NCBI RefSeq assembly: GCF_017876655.1
Contig: NZ_JAGIOK010000001.1
Coordinates: forward strand, 496,001 to 560,000
Direction: 5' to 3'
Source: Microbacterium imperiale
GTDB lineage: Bacteria; Actinomycetota; Actinomycetes; Actinomycetales; Microbacteriaceae
Length of the DNA: 64,000 nucleotides
Below the pieces are notes generated by a model, which saw only the letters and a list, made by a program, of their open reading frames with translations, did not search any database and was not told the DNA's origin. The position numbers and the translations under genes are program-made. Shown piece by piece: positions 19,988 through 28,179 of the stretch. Position 1 is the first letter of the stretch, and each line of letters begins with the position of its first letter.

Positions 19988-21172
19988 TCAGCGGGTGAGG
20001 ATGAGCGCTTCGCCCTGACCGCCGCCGCCGCAGAGGCCGGCCGCGGCGGTTCCGCCGCCGCGACGCGCCAGCTCGTGGGCGAGGTGGACCACCAGACGCG
20101 CTCCGGATGCCCCGATGGGGTGCCCGAGGGCGATCCCGCCACCGTCGACGTTGACGATCTCGGCCGAGACACCGAGCCGGCGCACCGACGCGGCCACGAC
20201 CGCGCCGAACGCCTCGTTGATCTCGATCAGGTCGAGATCGGATGCCGCGATCCCCTGCTTCGCCAGGGCTCGCTCGATCGCCGCGGCGGGCTGCTCGTGC
20301 AGCGAGTTGTCGGGCCCGGCGACCTGTCCGTTGGCGCCGACCGCGGCGAGCACCGCCCACCCTTCGCGCTCGGCCCGCTCGCGGGTGGTGAGCACGACGG
20401 CAGCGGCTCCGTCGGAGATCTGCGACGCGTTGCCCGCGGTGATCGATCCGTCCGCCGAGAAGGCCGGGCGCAGGCGGGCGAGCGTCTCGACGGTCGTGTC
20501 GGGGCGCACGCCCTCGTCGGTGTCGACGAGCACCGGCTCACCGCGCCGCTGCGGCACCGAGACCGGAGCGATCTCGGCGTCGAAACGTCCCGCCCCGGCG
20601 GCGGCCGCGGCGCGCTGGTGCGACCGCGCGGCTGCCGCGTCCTGGTCCTCGCGCGACACCGAGAAGCGGGGGTTGAGCCGCTCGGTGGACGCTCCCATGC
20701 TTTCGCGGTCGTAGGCGTCGGTGAGGCCGTCGAACGCGGCGTGATCGAGCACCTCGACCGAGCCGTAGCCCCAGCCCGAGCGTGAACCCGGCAGCAGGTG
20801 CGGTGCGCGGCTCATGGACTCCATGCCACCCGCGACGACGACTTCGGCGTCGCCGAGCGCGATCATCCGAACGCCGTCGATGATCGCCGTCAGACCGGAC
20901 AGGCAGACCTTGTTGACGCTCGACGCGGGGACGTCCCATCCGATTCCGCCCGCAAGCGCGGCCTGGCGCGCCGGGTTCTGGCCGTTGCCGGCGGGAAGCA
21001 CCTGACCCATGATCACGGCGTCGACGGTTGCCGCGGGAACGCCCGAGCGCTCGAGGGCCGCGGCGATCGCCGTGCCGCCGAGCTCGGGCGCCGAGACGCT
21101 CGACAGAGCGCCCTGCAGGCGGCCCTGCGGCGTGCGGGCGGCGGCGACGATGACGATGTCGGGCGTGGTCAT
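19988..21172 (-). CDS. Acetyl-CoA C-acyltransferase (thiolase)
   Basis: A 394-residue thiolase. The acyl-accepting cysteine is in SSVNKVCLSGLTAI (about residue 87). The C-terminal catalytic His and Cys are in GGGIALGHPIGASGARL and GLCGGGGQGEALIL. This motif set and length fit biosynthetic acetoacetyl-CoA thiolases (AtoB/PhaA-like) as well as beta-oxidation enzymes, so direction is undetermined. It is monocistronic, convergent with the small gene at 19696 and divergent from the DUF222-HNH gene. Confidence 0.93.
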   Translation of the reverse strand: MTTPDIVIVAAARTPQGRLQGALSSVSAPELGGTAIAAALERSGVPAATVDAVIMGQVLPAGNGQNPARQAALAGGIGWDVPASSVNKVCLSGLTAIIDGVRMIALGDAEVVVAGGMESMSRAPHLLPGSRSGWGYGSVEVLDHAAFDGLTDAYDRESMGASTERLNPRFSVSREDQDAAAARSHQRAAAAAGAGRFDAEIAPVSVPQRRGEPVLVDTDEGVRPDTTVETLARLRPAFSADGSITAGNASQISDGAAAVVLTTRERAEREGWAVLAAVGANGQVAGPDNSLHEQPAAAIERALAKQGIAASDLDLIEINEAFGAVVAASVRRLGVSAEIVNVDGGGIALGHPIGASGARLVVHLAHELARRGGGTAAAGLCGGGGQGEALILTR

Positions 21173-21276
21173 CCCCCCAGCCTACGAGCGTCGCGACGAC
21201 GGTGGGGCGCCCGGCGCCGATGCACGCGAACCGATGTGGAGAAGCGCATCGCGGTGTCCGAGGTTCGTGGGAACAT

Positions 21277-21292
21277 TCGAACATGTCTTCGA
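21277..21292 (+). promoter_or_regulatory. LexA (SOS)-box-like operator over the DUF222-HNH start
   Basis: The sequence TCGAACATGTCTTCGA matches the actinobacterial SOS box TCGAAC-N4-GTTCGA at 11 of 12 fixed positions. The ATG of the HNH gene (21283-21285) lies inside it, so LexA bound here would block transcription start or elongation at the gene's first codon. Confidence 0.65.
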
Positions 21293-22743
21293 GTGCGGGG
21301 TTTGGCAGCGACGCGGATGCCGCCGCGCTGGCCGCGCTCGTCACGGATGCGGAGGGCGCGGTCGATGTGGTCCGCGCGGGTCAGATCCGCGAGGTGAGGG
21401 TGCTGGCTGCGGCGGGCCGACTCGCGCAGCAGCAAGCCGCGGGGGCGTCGGAGCGGGTGAAGAGCCATGAGATGGCGTTACGCGGGATCGCGGCGGAGCT
21501 TGCCGGGGTGTTCGCGGCGACCGATCGCACGCTGCAACGCCGGATCGACGAGGCGCAGGACCTGGTCGAGAACTATCCGGCGACGATGAACGCGTGGGAA
21601 GCGGGACGCATCAGCCGGGGGCATGTCCGGGCGATCCAGGACGCCGGGTGCGTCGTGCCCGCCGAAGCGAGGGGCGAGTTCGAGCGGGCGGCGATCGAGC
21701 GGTGCGAGGGCGAGACGCCCAACCGGGTGCGGGACGCGCTGATGCACTTGGCGGAGAGACTGCATCCGCGGTCGTTCACCGAGCGGCATGAGGCGGCTGC
21801 GGCGGGCCGGTGCGTGCGGGTGCAGCCCGGACCCGACGGAATGTCCGACCTGATCGCGACGCTGCCGACCGTGATCGCCGAAGGGGTGGTCGACCGGCTC
21901 ACACGGCAGGCCCGGGAGATCATCAACGCCCGACCTCAAGCGGAGGCGGCGGAGGTGACCGACACGGATGCCGCGACGCTCACGAGCCCGGATGCCGCGG
22001 CGTACGGCATCGCCGATGCCGACGGCTCGAGGATCGGCGACACCGCTGAACAGCACGGATCGTCGTTCGCCGCCGACAACCGCACGATCGACCAAGTCCG
22101 GGCCGATGTGTTCGCCGACCTGCTGCTCGCCGGAACGCCGTCACTCGACCCGACCGATACGGGAGACGGCGAGGGCACGCTCGGCGCGATTCGGGCGAAG
22201 GTGCAGGTCGTCGTGCCCGCGCTCGCCCTCACCGGCGAGGACGACCGGCCGGCCGATCTCGTGGGCCGCTCCCCCATCGATGCAGCGACCGCGCGTGAAT
22301 TGGCCGGTGAGAACACCGCCTGGGACCGACTCCTCACCCACCCCGTCACCGGGACCGTGCTGGAATGCGACGCCTACCAACCCACCGCCGCGATGAGACG
22401 GCTGCTGCGGGCGCGAGACCGGCACTGCCGATTCCCCGGATGCCGCCAACCCGCCATTCGGTGCGAGATCGACCACACCCACGCGGCATCCGACGGCGGA
22501 CCCACCCACGTCGGGAACCTCGCCCACCTCTGCAAACGACATCACGACGTGAAGCACCACACCCGGTGGCGCGTGAGACAGCTGACGGGAGGACTACTCG
22601 TGTGGACCTCGCCCACCGGAAGGGTCTACCGCGAAGACGCACCCCGACCGCTCGTCGCGTTCACGATCGAAGCGGGGCCGCCGCCTCCCCCGGGCGCGAG
22701 CGCGCAATGCGCGCGGACGCCCGAGGCACCCCCGCCATTCTGA
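21283..22743 (+). CDS. DUF222 / HNH endonuclease domain protein (13E12-repeat family)
   Basis: A 486-residue protein. Residues about 15-330 form the mainly helical DUF222 region (RAGQIREVRVLAAAG.., then GRISRGHVRAIQDAG). A C-terminal HNH nuclease follows, with two CxxC-like zinc ligands and the catalytic set in CRFPGCRQPAIRCEIDHTHA, then AHLCKRHHDVKHH. The last 40 residues are Pro-rich. An upstream in-frame ATG at 21202 is rejected. This family is abundant in actinobacteria, its role is unresolved (mobile or DNA-damage-linked nuclease), and several mycobacterial members are known to carry SOS boxes. Confidence 0.9.
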   Translation: MSSSAGFGSDADAAALAALVTDAEGAVDVVRAGQIREVRVLAAAGRLAQQQAAGASERVKSHEMALRGIAAELAGVFAATDRTLQRRIDEAQDLVENYPATMNAWEAGRISRGHVRAIQDAGCVVPAEARGEFERAAIERCEGETPNRVRDALMHLAERLHPRSFTERHEAAAAGRCVRVQPGPDGMSDLIATLPTVIAEGVVDRLTRQAREIINARPQAEAAEVTDTDAATLTSPDAAAYGIADADGSRIGDTAEQHGSSFAADNRTIDQVRADVFADLLLAGTPSLDPTDTGDGEGTLGAIRAKVQVVVPALALTGEDDRPADLVGRSPIDAATARELAGENTAWDRLLTHPVTGTVLECDAYQPTAAMRRLLRARDRHCRFPGCRQPAIRCEIDHTHAASDGGPTHVGNLAHLCKRHHDVKHHTRWRVRQLTGGLLVWTSPTGRVYREDAPRPLVAFTIEAGPPPPPGASAQCARTPEAPPPF

Positions 22744-22823
22744 TCGGCCGCAGAGCGCCCGTTCGACATCGAACGCGTCGCGTGCAGCCGCGCGGCCGCG
22801 GAGGAAACGAAGGCCGCGCAACA

Positions 22824-22865
22824 CACGAAGGCCCCGCAACTGGCGAGAGTTGCGGGGCCTTCGTG
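22824..22865. terminator. tRNA-Lys terminator, 18-bp perfect stem
   Basis: A perfect 18-bp inverted repeat (22824-22841 with 22848-22865) with a 6-base loop lies 1 base past the tRNA CCA end on the minus strand. It is also downstream of the DUF222-HNH gene and could stop transcription from both sides. Confidence 0.85.
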
Positions 22866-22866
22866 C

Positions 22867-22942
22867 TGGTGCACCCCCTGGGACTCGAACCCAGAACCCA
22901 CTGATTAAGAGTCAGTTGCTCTGCCGATTGAGCTAGAGGTGC
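22867..22942 (-). tRNA. tRNA-Lys (anticodon CTT), CCA encoded
   Basis: On the minus strand the sequence folds as a cloverleaf. The acceptor GCACCTC pairs with GGGGTGC; the D arm is TAGCTCAATCGGCAGAGCA. The anticodon arm CTGACTCTTAATCAG carries CTT, and the T arm is GGGTTCGAGTCCC. The discriminator A at 22870 is followed by an encoded CCA (22869-22867). Confidence 0.97.
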
Positions 22943-23039
22943 AGGCTGTTCGCAGTGAAGCGAACCGAGGAGAAACGTTACCACCTCGCGACGGGTCTCG
23001 CGAATCGGGGGAAAGCCGCGCGCGTCGTATCCTGGACCC

Positions 23040-23885
23040 GTGACCCCCACCACCCCGGATCGGGCCGACCCGATCGTCGATGACCTGAGCGCGGATCTGA
23101 CGCTCGCCCTGCGCCTTGCCGACGCAGCGGACGCCGTCAGCATGGCCCGCTTCGACGCCGCCGACCTCGACATCAAGGTCAAGGCCGACGCGTCGCACGT
23201 CACTGAGGCCGACCTCGCGACCGAGCGAGCAATCCGCGAGCTGCTCGCGGCAGAACGCCCGGGTGACGGCATCCTCGGCGAGGAGTACGGCACCTCGGGT
23301 GGCACGCGGCGCCAGTGGATCATCGATCCCATCGACGGCACCGCCAACTACCTCAAGGGCATCCCGATGTGGACCACCCTCATCGCTCTGGCGATCGACG
23401 GTGTGCCGCGTGTCGGCGTCGCGAGCCAGCCAGCCATCGGGCGACGCTGGTGGGCCGCCACGGGTCACGGCGCCTGGACGAACGTCCCCGGCGAGACCGA
23501 GCCGCGACGGATCTTCGTCTCGGCGGTCGACGACATCGCGCAATCCAGCATCAGCTTCCAGAGCCTGCGCCAGTGGGACGAGGTGGGTCGTGCCGACCAG
23601 CTGCTCGCCCTCTCGCGCCGCGTGTGGCGCGACCGCGGCTACGGGGATGCCTGGCCCTACATGCTGCTCGCCGAGGGGCGCCTCGAGTTCGTCGCGGAGT
23701 TCGGCGTGAAGGAGTACGACATCGCCGCTCACGTGCCGATCGTGACCGAGGCGGGCGGCCGTTTCACCGACATCGACGGCAACGAGACCCTGTCGACGCG
23801 ATCGGCCCTCGCGACCAACGGCACGCTGCACGCGACCTACCTCGAGATGCTCGGCGAGACCCGCGGCCTGGGAGCGGACGCGTGA
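23040..23885 (+). CDS. hisN: Inositol-monophosphatase family enzyme, likely histidinol-phosphatase
   Basis: A 281-residue Mg-dependent phosphatase of the IMPase superfamily. The metal motifs are ADLATERAIRELL (with VTEAD before it), GEEYG, WIIDPIDGTANYLKG and the C-terminal KEYDIAAHVPIVTEAGG. Motif spacing and the NYLKGIPMW segment resemble the actinobacterial HisN-type histidinol-phosphatase rather than SuhB or CysQ, but this is a family-level judgement. It starts at GTG (23040), and its stop overlaps the GTG of the lipoprotein gene (GTGA). No other his gene is nearby. Confidence 0.8.
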   Translation: MTPTTPDRADPIVDDLSADLTLALRLADAADAVSMARFDAADLDIKVKADASHVTEADLATERAIRELLAAERPGDGILGEEYGTSGGTRRQWIIDPIDGTANYLKGIPMWTTLIALAIDGVPRVGVASQPAIGRRWWAATGHGAWTNVPGETEPRRIFVSAVDDIAQSSISFQSLRQWDEVGRADQLLALSRRVWRDRGYGDAWPYMLLAEGRLEFVAEFGVKEYDIAAHVPIVTEAGGRFTDIDGNETLSTRSALATNGTLHATYLEMLGETRGLGADA

Positions 23886-24445
23886 GCCGCCGAGATCGCC
23901 GGTCGGTCGTCGCGCTCGGCCTGATCGCGGGCCTCGGGCTGCTCGCCGGCTGCGGCGCTCCGGCGCCGGCCCAGACGACCCCACCCGCCGAAGCCGTCCC
24001 GTCGTCGCCGGTCGCGACGCCGCAGGCCACCGCCTCCGAGCCGGCCCTTCCCGACCCGACGTGCGAGAACATCATCCGGTCGGCCAGCTTCGAGGAGCTC
24101 GAATCGCAGGGGTGGGAGTACAAGCAGGAGCCTTTCCTCATCGGCGAGATGCCGATCGAGGGCGGGGTGTCGTGCCTGTGGGCGAACCCCGCCGAGCCGG
24201 GCGGCAACATCCTGCAGTTCGGCTGGGCCCCGCTCACCGCGGAAGAGACGACCGAGGCCGAGCAGTCGCTCGAGTCCGCCGGCTGGATCCGCGAGGAAGG
24301 CGATGACGGCGTGTACCTGACGGAAGACCCGGCGTTCGCCCTGAACATCGACGCCGACGGCTACGGCATGACCTACTTCTTCGGCGACGGCTACGTGCAG
24401 GTCGCCGATGTCAAGCAGGGCCTCGTCGTCATCGAACGGCGCTGA
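23882..24445 (+). CDS. Putative lipoprotein (hypothetical)
   Basis: A 187-residue protein with an Arg-rich N-terminus, a hydrophobic segment and a lipobox GLLAGC with Cys about residue 24. An Ala/Pro/Thr linker (about 25-60) leads to a compact domain with two cysteines (PTCENII and VSCLWANP) and acidic surface segments. It is translationally coupled to hisN by a GTGA overlap. The in-frame reading further upstream runs through hisN in another frame and is rejected. The function is unknown; it is probably anchored outside the membrane. Confidence 0.8.
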   Translation: MSRRDRRSVVALGLIAGLGLLAGCGAPAPAQTTPPAEAVPSSPVATPQATASEPALPDPTCENIIRSASFEELESQGWEYKQEPFLIGEMPIEGGVSCLWANPAEPGGNILQFGWAPLTAEETTEAEQSLESAGWIREEGDDGVYLTEDPAFALNIDADGYGMTYFFGDGYVQVADVKQGLVVIERR

Positions 24446-24446
24446 G

Positions 24447-24821
24447 ATGATCGACACCATCACCGACGTGGCCGATCGCATCCGGGACGCCGAAATCGCG
24501 CTGCTTACGTCCTCCGTACGCCAGGACGCTCGACGGCTGCGTGAGCTGCTGCATCCCGATTTCACCGAGATCGGGAGATCGGGACGCATGTGGACTCGTG
24601 CCGACCTGCTCGTCGACCTCGTCGAGGAGCCGACGCGAGCGACTCCCGATACCGACGAGTGGACGTTCCAGCCGCTCGGCGCGGACGCCGTTCTGGTGAC
24701 GTTCCGCGTGATCGCCGGCAGCCGCATCAGCCGTCACTCGTCCATCTGGGACACCACCGGCGATGAGCCGACCCTGCGCTTCCATCAGGGCACGGATCTG
24801 TCCGACGGCACTCGGCCATAG
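24447..24821 (+). CDS. DUF4440 / SnoaL-like small protein
   Basis: A 124-residue protein beginning one base after the lipoprotein stop (TGAGATG). The pattern IRDAEIALLTSSVRQDARRL, then LLHPDFTEIGRSGRMW and a run of beta strands ending SSIWDTTGDEPTLRFHQGT, fits the NTF2-like cone fold of DUF4440 proteins. These are usually small ligand-binding or accessory enzymes; no substrate can be named. It is probably the third gene of the hisN transcript. Confidence 0.75.
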   Translation: MIDTITDVADRIRDAEIALLTSSVRQDARRLRELLHPDFTEIGRSGRMWTRADLLVDLVEEPTRATPDTDEWTFQPLGADAVLVTFRVIAGSRISRHSSIWDTTGDEPTLRFHQGTDLSDGTRP

Positions 24822-24882
24822 AACTCTCATCCACCGACGTCAAGGACGTGCGCCGTTCGAGCGACGAGAGCACAATCGAGGC

Positions 24883-25041
24883 ATGCCTGCACTTGCGATC
24901 ATCCTCATCATCATCGGCATCGCGCTGCTGTTCACCGGAATCTTCGTCGAGGCGGTGAAGTTCCTGCTGTTCGTCGGCATCGCGCTCATCATCCTCGCCG
25001 TCATCGCCTGGCTGATGCGCTCGATCCGCAACAAGACCTGA
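24883..25041 (+). CDS. Two-span small membrane protein (hypothetical)
   Basis: A 52-residue, almost wholly hydrophobic protein (two helices, about residues 3-22 and 26-46) ending in a basic tail WLMRSIRNKT. The reading upstream of the ATG at 24883 is polar and unrelated. It is followed within 20 bases by a strong hairpin. Its function is unknown; similar tiny membrane proteins are frequent next to stress genes in this family of bacteria. Confidence 0.65.
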   Translation: MPALAIILIIIGIALLFTGIFVEAVKFLLFVGIALIILAVIAWLMRSIRNKT

Positions 25042-25058
25042 ACCCCGCCCGCACGACG

Positions 25059-25100
25059 AAGGGGCCCGAGAATCGCGATCACGCGACTCTCGGGCCCCTT
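25059..25100. terminator. Long hairpin: native tmRNA terminator displaced by the element
   Basis: A 19-bp stem with one mismatch (25059-25077 with 25082-25100, ATCA loop). It lies 5 bases outside the left 32-bp repeat. In the uninterrupted chromosome it would stand 19 bases after the tmRNA 3' end on the minus strand, so it is most likely the original ssrA terminator. It can now serve the 52-residue gene on the plus strand and the integrase on the minus strand. Confidence 0.8.
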
Positions 25101-25105
25101 CTGCT

Positions 25106-25137
25106 GCGACAGCGGCAATGGTGGAGATGGGGGGAAT
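25106..25137. repeat. att-left direct repeat of the integrative element
   Basis: This 32-base sequence is identical to 35447-35478. It duplicates the last 19 bases of tmRNA including CCA plus 13 bases of downstream DNA. Flanking bases differ on both sides, which fixes the limits of identity. Confidence 0.95.
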
Positions 25138-25166
25138 ATGCCGATCCTCGCCGCGACCCGTTCTCC

Positions 25167-26354
25167 CTACTGGCGTGAGGGGCTGCCGGTCCGCGAGGAG
25201 TCCGCGAGAGTCTCGCTGATCAGCTTCGAGAGGGCCGTGCGAGCCCTCGAGTCGGGGCCACGAAACTGCGCCGCGTAGATGTCCAGCGTGAGGCTGGGGT
25301 CCTTGTGCCCGAGCTGTCGCTGCACCGTGACGACGTCGCACCCGGCGTTGATCATCCCGCCAGCTGCGTAGTGGCGCAGGTTGTGGAACTTCGTGTCGAC
25401 GCCTGCAGCAGCTCGGGTGCGTGTCCACTCCGCCTCGAATGCGCGGGGCCACATCGGACCGAGCCCGCCAGCAGGGATCGGGTAGGCGATGTCGACGAGA
25501 CCGTCGGGGAGGATGCGGCCGGGAAGCAGCCAGTCCGCCTCGCCGTGCGTGCCATGCTGCGCGACGTGCACGCCGATGCGGGCCACGAGCTCGGGCGGGA
25601 TGAGGACGTCTCGAGCTGACCCGTACTTCGGCGGACGGATCTCGATTGCCTTCGACAGTGAGGCGTTGCGTTGCACCTGCCGACGCACTCGGATCACTCC
25701 CCCATCGCTGTCAATGTCGGCGAGGGTGAGCCCGCAGATCTCCCCGAGACGGAGCCCAGCGAATGCGGCGATGGCCACCGCGATCGCGAACGGCGTGCCG
25801 TCTGCCGCGCTTAGGAGCGCTCGGACGTCACGTCCCTCGGGGAACACCGGTCCGTGAGCCTGTGGGGCGCCTGCGACTGTAGAGCGGTTCCTCGAGAGGG
25901 CGGGGCCCTTTACGCCCGCGGCGGGGTTCGCTGCGATACGCTTGTCGCTCACAGCGCCGTTGAGGATCGCCCCCAGGTGCATGAGGCGGGTCTTGATCGT
26001 GCGAGGCGCGAGCTGCCGGTCGACCATCGCTCGCATGTACTTCTCGACGTCGGCGCGCTTGATCGAGTCGAGGCGACGTTCGCGCATGCCGCAGTCGTCG
26101 ACGACGAGTCTCATCTGGCGGTGCGTCGACGATGTCCAGTCTTTCCGAGCTGCCCACTCGTCGAAGTAGGCGCCGAGGAGGATCTTCCCGCGGCCAGGGT
26201 CGACGTACATGCCGGTCACGACGGATGTGGTGACCTCGTCGAGCCACGTCTGCGCCTCGCGTTTCAGCTTGAAGTGGCGCGCGTGCTCCTTGCCGTCGGC
26301 GTCCCGGTATCGGGCCCGCCAGACCCCGTCAGGACGTTGCTTGATCGACGCCAC
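25167..26354 (-). CDS. Tyrosine-type integrase
   Basis: A 395-residue phage integrase. It opens with an AP2-like arm-binding domain (VASIKQRPDGVWRARYRDAD), has a SAM-like core-binding domain (about 75-165), and a catalytic domain. Catalytic residues: Arg in GLRLGEICGL, His-x-x-Arg in HNLRHYAAGG, His in LGHKDPS and the tyrosine in TLDIYAAQF. The GTG at 26354, two bases after the repressor stop (TGAGGTG), is preferred. The frame continues upstream inside the repressor gene, where it is not conserved-looking. It lies 29 bases from the left att repeat and presumably acts on the tmRNA site. Confidence 0.95.
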   Translation of the reverse strand: MASIKQRPDGVWRARYRDADGKEHARHFKLKREAQTWLDEVTTSVVTGMYVDPGRGKILLGAYFDEWAARKDWTSSTHRQMRLVVDDCGMRERRLDSIKRADVEKYMRAMVDRQLAPRTIKTRLMHLGAILNGAVSDKRIAANPAAGVKGPALSRNRSTVAGAPQAHGPVFPEGRDVRALLSAADGTPFAIAVAIAAFAGLRLGEICGLTLADIDSDGGVIRVRRQVQRNASLSKAIEIRPPKYGSARDVLIPPELVARIGVHVAQHGTHGEADWLLPGRILPDGLVDIAYPIPAGGLGPMWPRAFEAEWTRTRAAAGVDTKFHNLRHYAAGGMINAGCDVVTVQRQLGHKDPSLTLDIYAAQFRGPDSRARTALSKLISETLADSSRTGSPSRQ

Positions 26355-26355
26355 C

Positions 26356-27039
26356 TCAGAACGGCACGCCTGGGTAGAGGATCGGCTCGTCGATCGCGAC
26401 GCCGTACGAACGGAGCTGCCGATCCACTTCGTAGAGTTCGGCTCGGAAATCGCGAACTCTGATGCGCAGGGTATCGAGGTCGTTGGGCAAGAAGCCCCCA
26501 CGGATGACCTCGCCGCGCGATGCCGCGCGATCAACGTCGAGCAGGTGCTGCTCGTGGGCGGCGAGAGCATACGCCGCGGACGCTCGCTGATCGAGCAGCT
26601 TCTGGATCAGCGTGAGTTTGTATGCGTCGTCTGAGACGTGCAGCGGACTCAGGTCGTCGGCATCGTCCGGGCCCTGCACCGTGGTTCGGTAGCTCATCTC
26701 GCTGGCGAGTCGCGAGCCACCGAACCACGATCGAGCGAGGACCTGCCCCGTCGTCGTGCTCGCATAGCTCTCGGGTGCGCTCGTGTCACCTAGGGGGACC
26801 AGGTCGTACGGACGCCTCAGATCGAAGACGAGGTCTGCCGGGCTCACGCCGAGGACGAGAGCAAGCGCGATGAGCTGCTGCACGGTCACGTCCCTCTTGC
26901 GCCCGTTCTCGAGGTTGGCGATGACCGACCGGGTCAGGCCGAGCCCGGCGCGAGCTGCGAGTTCCTCGCCGCTGATCTTGAGCATGCGGCGATACTTCGC
27001 GACCTGGTAGCCGAGCGCGGGGGGTTCTAGTTCATCCAC
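26356..27039 (-). CDS. XRE-family repressor-like protein of the element
   Basis: A 227-residue protein. The N-terminal Cro/C1 HTH (about 10-70) is clear: VAKYRRMLKISGEELAARAG, then LTRSVIANLENGRKRDVTVQ. The remaining two thirds have no motif I recognise: a helix-rich part around DDAYKLTLIQKLLDQRAS and a C-terminal RVRDFRAELYEVDRQLRSYG. It is divergent from the excisionase-like gene and immediately upstream of int, the usual immunity position. A promoter predicted at 27049-27077 would start transcription within a few bases of the ATG, so the mRNA may be leaderless. Confidence 0.85.
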   Translation of the reverse strand: MDELEPPALGYQVAKYRRMLKISGEELAARAGLGLTRSVIANLENGRKRDVTVQQLIALALVLGVSPADLVFDLRRPYDLVPLGDTSAPESYASTTTGQVLARSWFGGSRLASEMSYRTTVQGPDDADDLSPLHVSDDAYKLTLIQKLLDQRASAAYALAAHEQHLLDVDRAASRGEVIRGGFLPNDLDTLRIRVRDFRAELYEVDRQLRSYGVAIDEPILYPGVPF

Positions 27040-27125
27040 GCACTACACAGTATGGGCGAGTCTGTGTTACTGTCCAACCCGACACAGATCAGCTCGATTT
27101 GTGTCTGAGGCCATAGGAGGCACCG
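27040..27125. promoter_or_regulatory. Element immunity control region with four operator half-sites
   Basis: Alternating half-sites related to ACACAG/CTGTGT occur at 27045-27050, 27062-27067 (inverted), 27081-27086 and 27100-27105 (inverted), spaced 17-19 bases apart. On the minus strand TTGGAC (27077-27072) and CATACT (27054-27049) with a 17-base spacer form a good sigma-70 promoter for the repressor, overlapping two half-sites. AGGAGG at 27115-27120 serves the plus-strand gene. Confidence 0.7.
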
Positions 27126-27308
27126 GTGGAAGACAAGATCCTGTTCGTGAACGAGGCAGCAGCTCGGCTGCGCCGCTCCCCCGAGCAGCTGCGCTACATG
27201 ATGACCCAGGGCACCGCGCCGAAGCACGCGAAGATCGCGGGACGCATCTGCTTTCGCGAGTCCGATATCCAGGCGTTCATCGACGCCGCGTTCGCTGAGG
27301 CCGTCTGA
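27126..27308 (+). CDS. Excisionase-like / AlpA-type HTH protein
   Basis: A 60-residue protein of the MerR/Xis winged-helix type: FVNEAAARLRRSPEQLRYMM is the helix-turn-helix, RICFRESDIQAFIDAAF the typical wing and last helix. It starts at GTG with AGGAGG five bases upstream. It is the first gene of the plus-strand transcript, divergent from the repressor, where lambda-like elements keep cro or xis. It could be a recombination directionality factor or an early activator. Confidence 0.75.
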   Translation: MEDKILFVNEAAARLRRSPEQLRYMMTQGTAPKHAKIAGRICFRESDIQAFIDAAFAEAV

Positions 27309-27327
27309 CATGCCCGACACAAAAACA

Positions 27328-27357
27328 GCCCCCGAAGCCGGCCAGGGCTTCGAGGGC
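27328..27357. other. Hairpin before the second early gene
   Basis: A 12-bp stem with one mismatch (27328-27339 with 27346-27357) follows an A-rich stretch and precedes the ATG at 27382. On the minus strand it is followed by a short T tract. It could be a terminator or an RNA element limiting the early transcript. Confidence 0.5.
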
Positions 27358-27381
27358 CAGAACCCCGAAGGGATCAATCTC

Positions 27382-28179
27382 ATGAGCAAGGTAGCACGGG
27401 AGCAGCGCGCGGCGAAGGCGCGGCCCGGGACGATCGCAGCGGACCCGCGGATCGACATCTTCGACACGCCGACCGAGGCCACGATGTACGACGAACCGGA
27501 GCGGAAGGTCGAGTACGTCGATCCTTCCGAGCACCTGTCTGCTGAGGAGATCGCGGCGATGCCGCTGTGGTTCCGCTCGTCGTCGTCGCCCGTGCAGGTG
27601 TGGCGGTCGATGGACGGCACCTGGTGGCGGGACTCCGGTCATCTGCGCATCCAGCTGTGCAAGGACGGGGTGCGACGGTTTGTGCTCTTCCTGTCAGACG
27701 GCGCGACGCGCACGGACCTCAAGCATTTGCTCGACACGGTACACCGGCATCGTGCGGGCAAGACCCGCCGCGCCTGGCGGCAACACTCCGCCGGCTTCGG
27801 GGGTTCGGGTGACGACCTGACGTTCTCGCTCGCGTTCCACCATCGCGAGTACGCCGACCCGTACACGCACCGCGAGACCGATCTCGAGGTCGCCGTCTGC
27901 GACGAGCCGCTGTGCGGCGCGGACTGGCACGACGGGTACGGCACGCACGAGGCGGATTCAGTGACACGGAAGTTGCCCGAGGGCCGCGGCCGCTACCAGA
28001 TCTCTGTGACGAGGATGCCGGAGGCCGGCGAACCGTGGAAGGTCGACGTCTTCTCGGATGAGTTCTTCGGCACGCCGGAGGACGTGGCCCTGTTCGTGTC
28101 CGATCTGCAGTGGATGTCGGAGACCTGCCGGCGCGCGAATGAGAGCGCCGTGGAGCGTACAGAGCGGACGGTGGCGTGA
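27382..28179 (+). CDS. Element protein of unknown function
   Basis: A 265-residue protein from the ATG at 27382; an in-frame ATG at 27310 would add 24 residues and translate the hairpin, with no ribosome site. Features: a charged N-terminus, LSAEEIAAMPLWFRSS, a Trp-rich segment (VWRSMDGTWWRDSGHLRIQL), a cysteine pair CDEPLCGADWHDGYG, and a C-terminal EDVALFVSDLQWMSETCRRA. The beta-rich middle suggests a compact ligand- or DNA-associated fold, but no family is recognised. Its stop overlaps the next start (TGATG). Confidence 0.65.
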   Translation: MSKVAREQRAAKARPGTIAADPRIDIFDTPTEATMYDEPERKVEYVDPSEHLSAEEIAAMPLWFRSSSSPVQVWRSMDGTWWRDSGHLRIQLCKDGVRRFVLFLSDGATRTDLKHLLDTVHRHRAGKTRRAWRQHSAGFGGSGDDLTFSLAFHHREYADPYTHRETDLEVAVCDEPLCGADWHDGYGTHEADSVTRKLPEGRGRYQISVTRMPEAGEPWKVDVFSDEFFGTPEDVALFVSDLQWMSETCRRANESAVERTERTVA

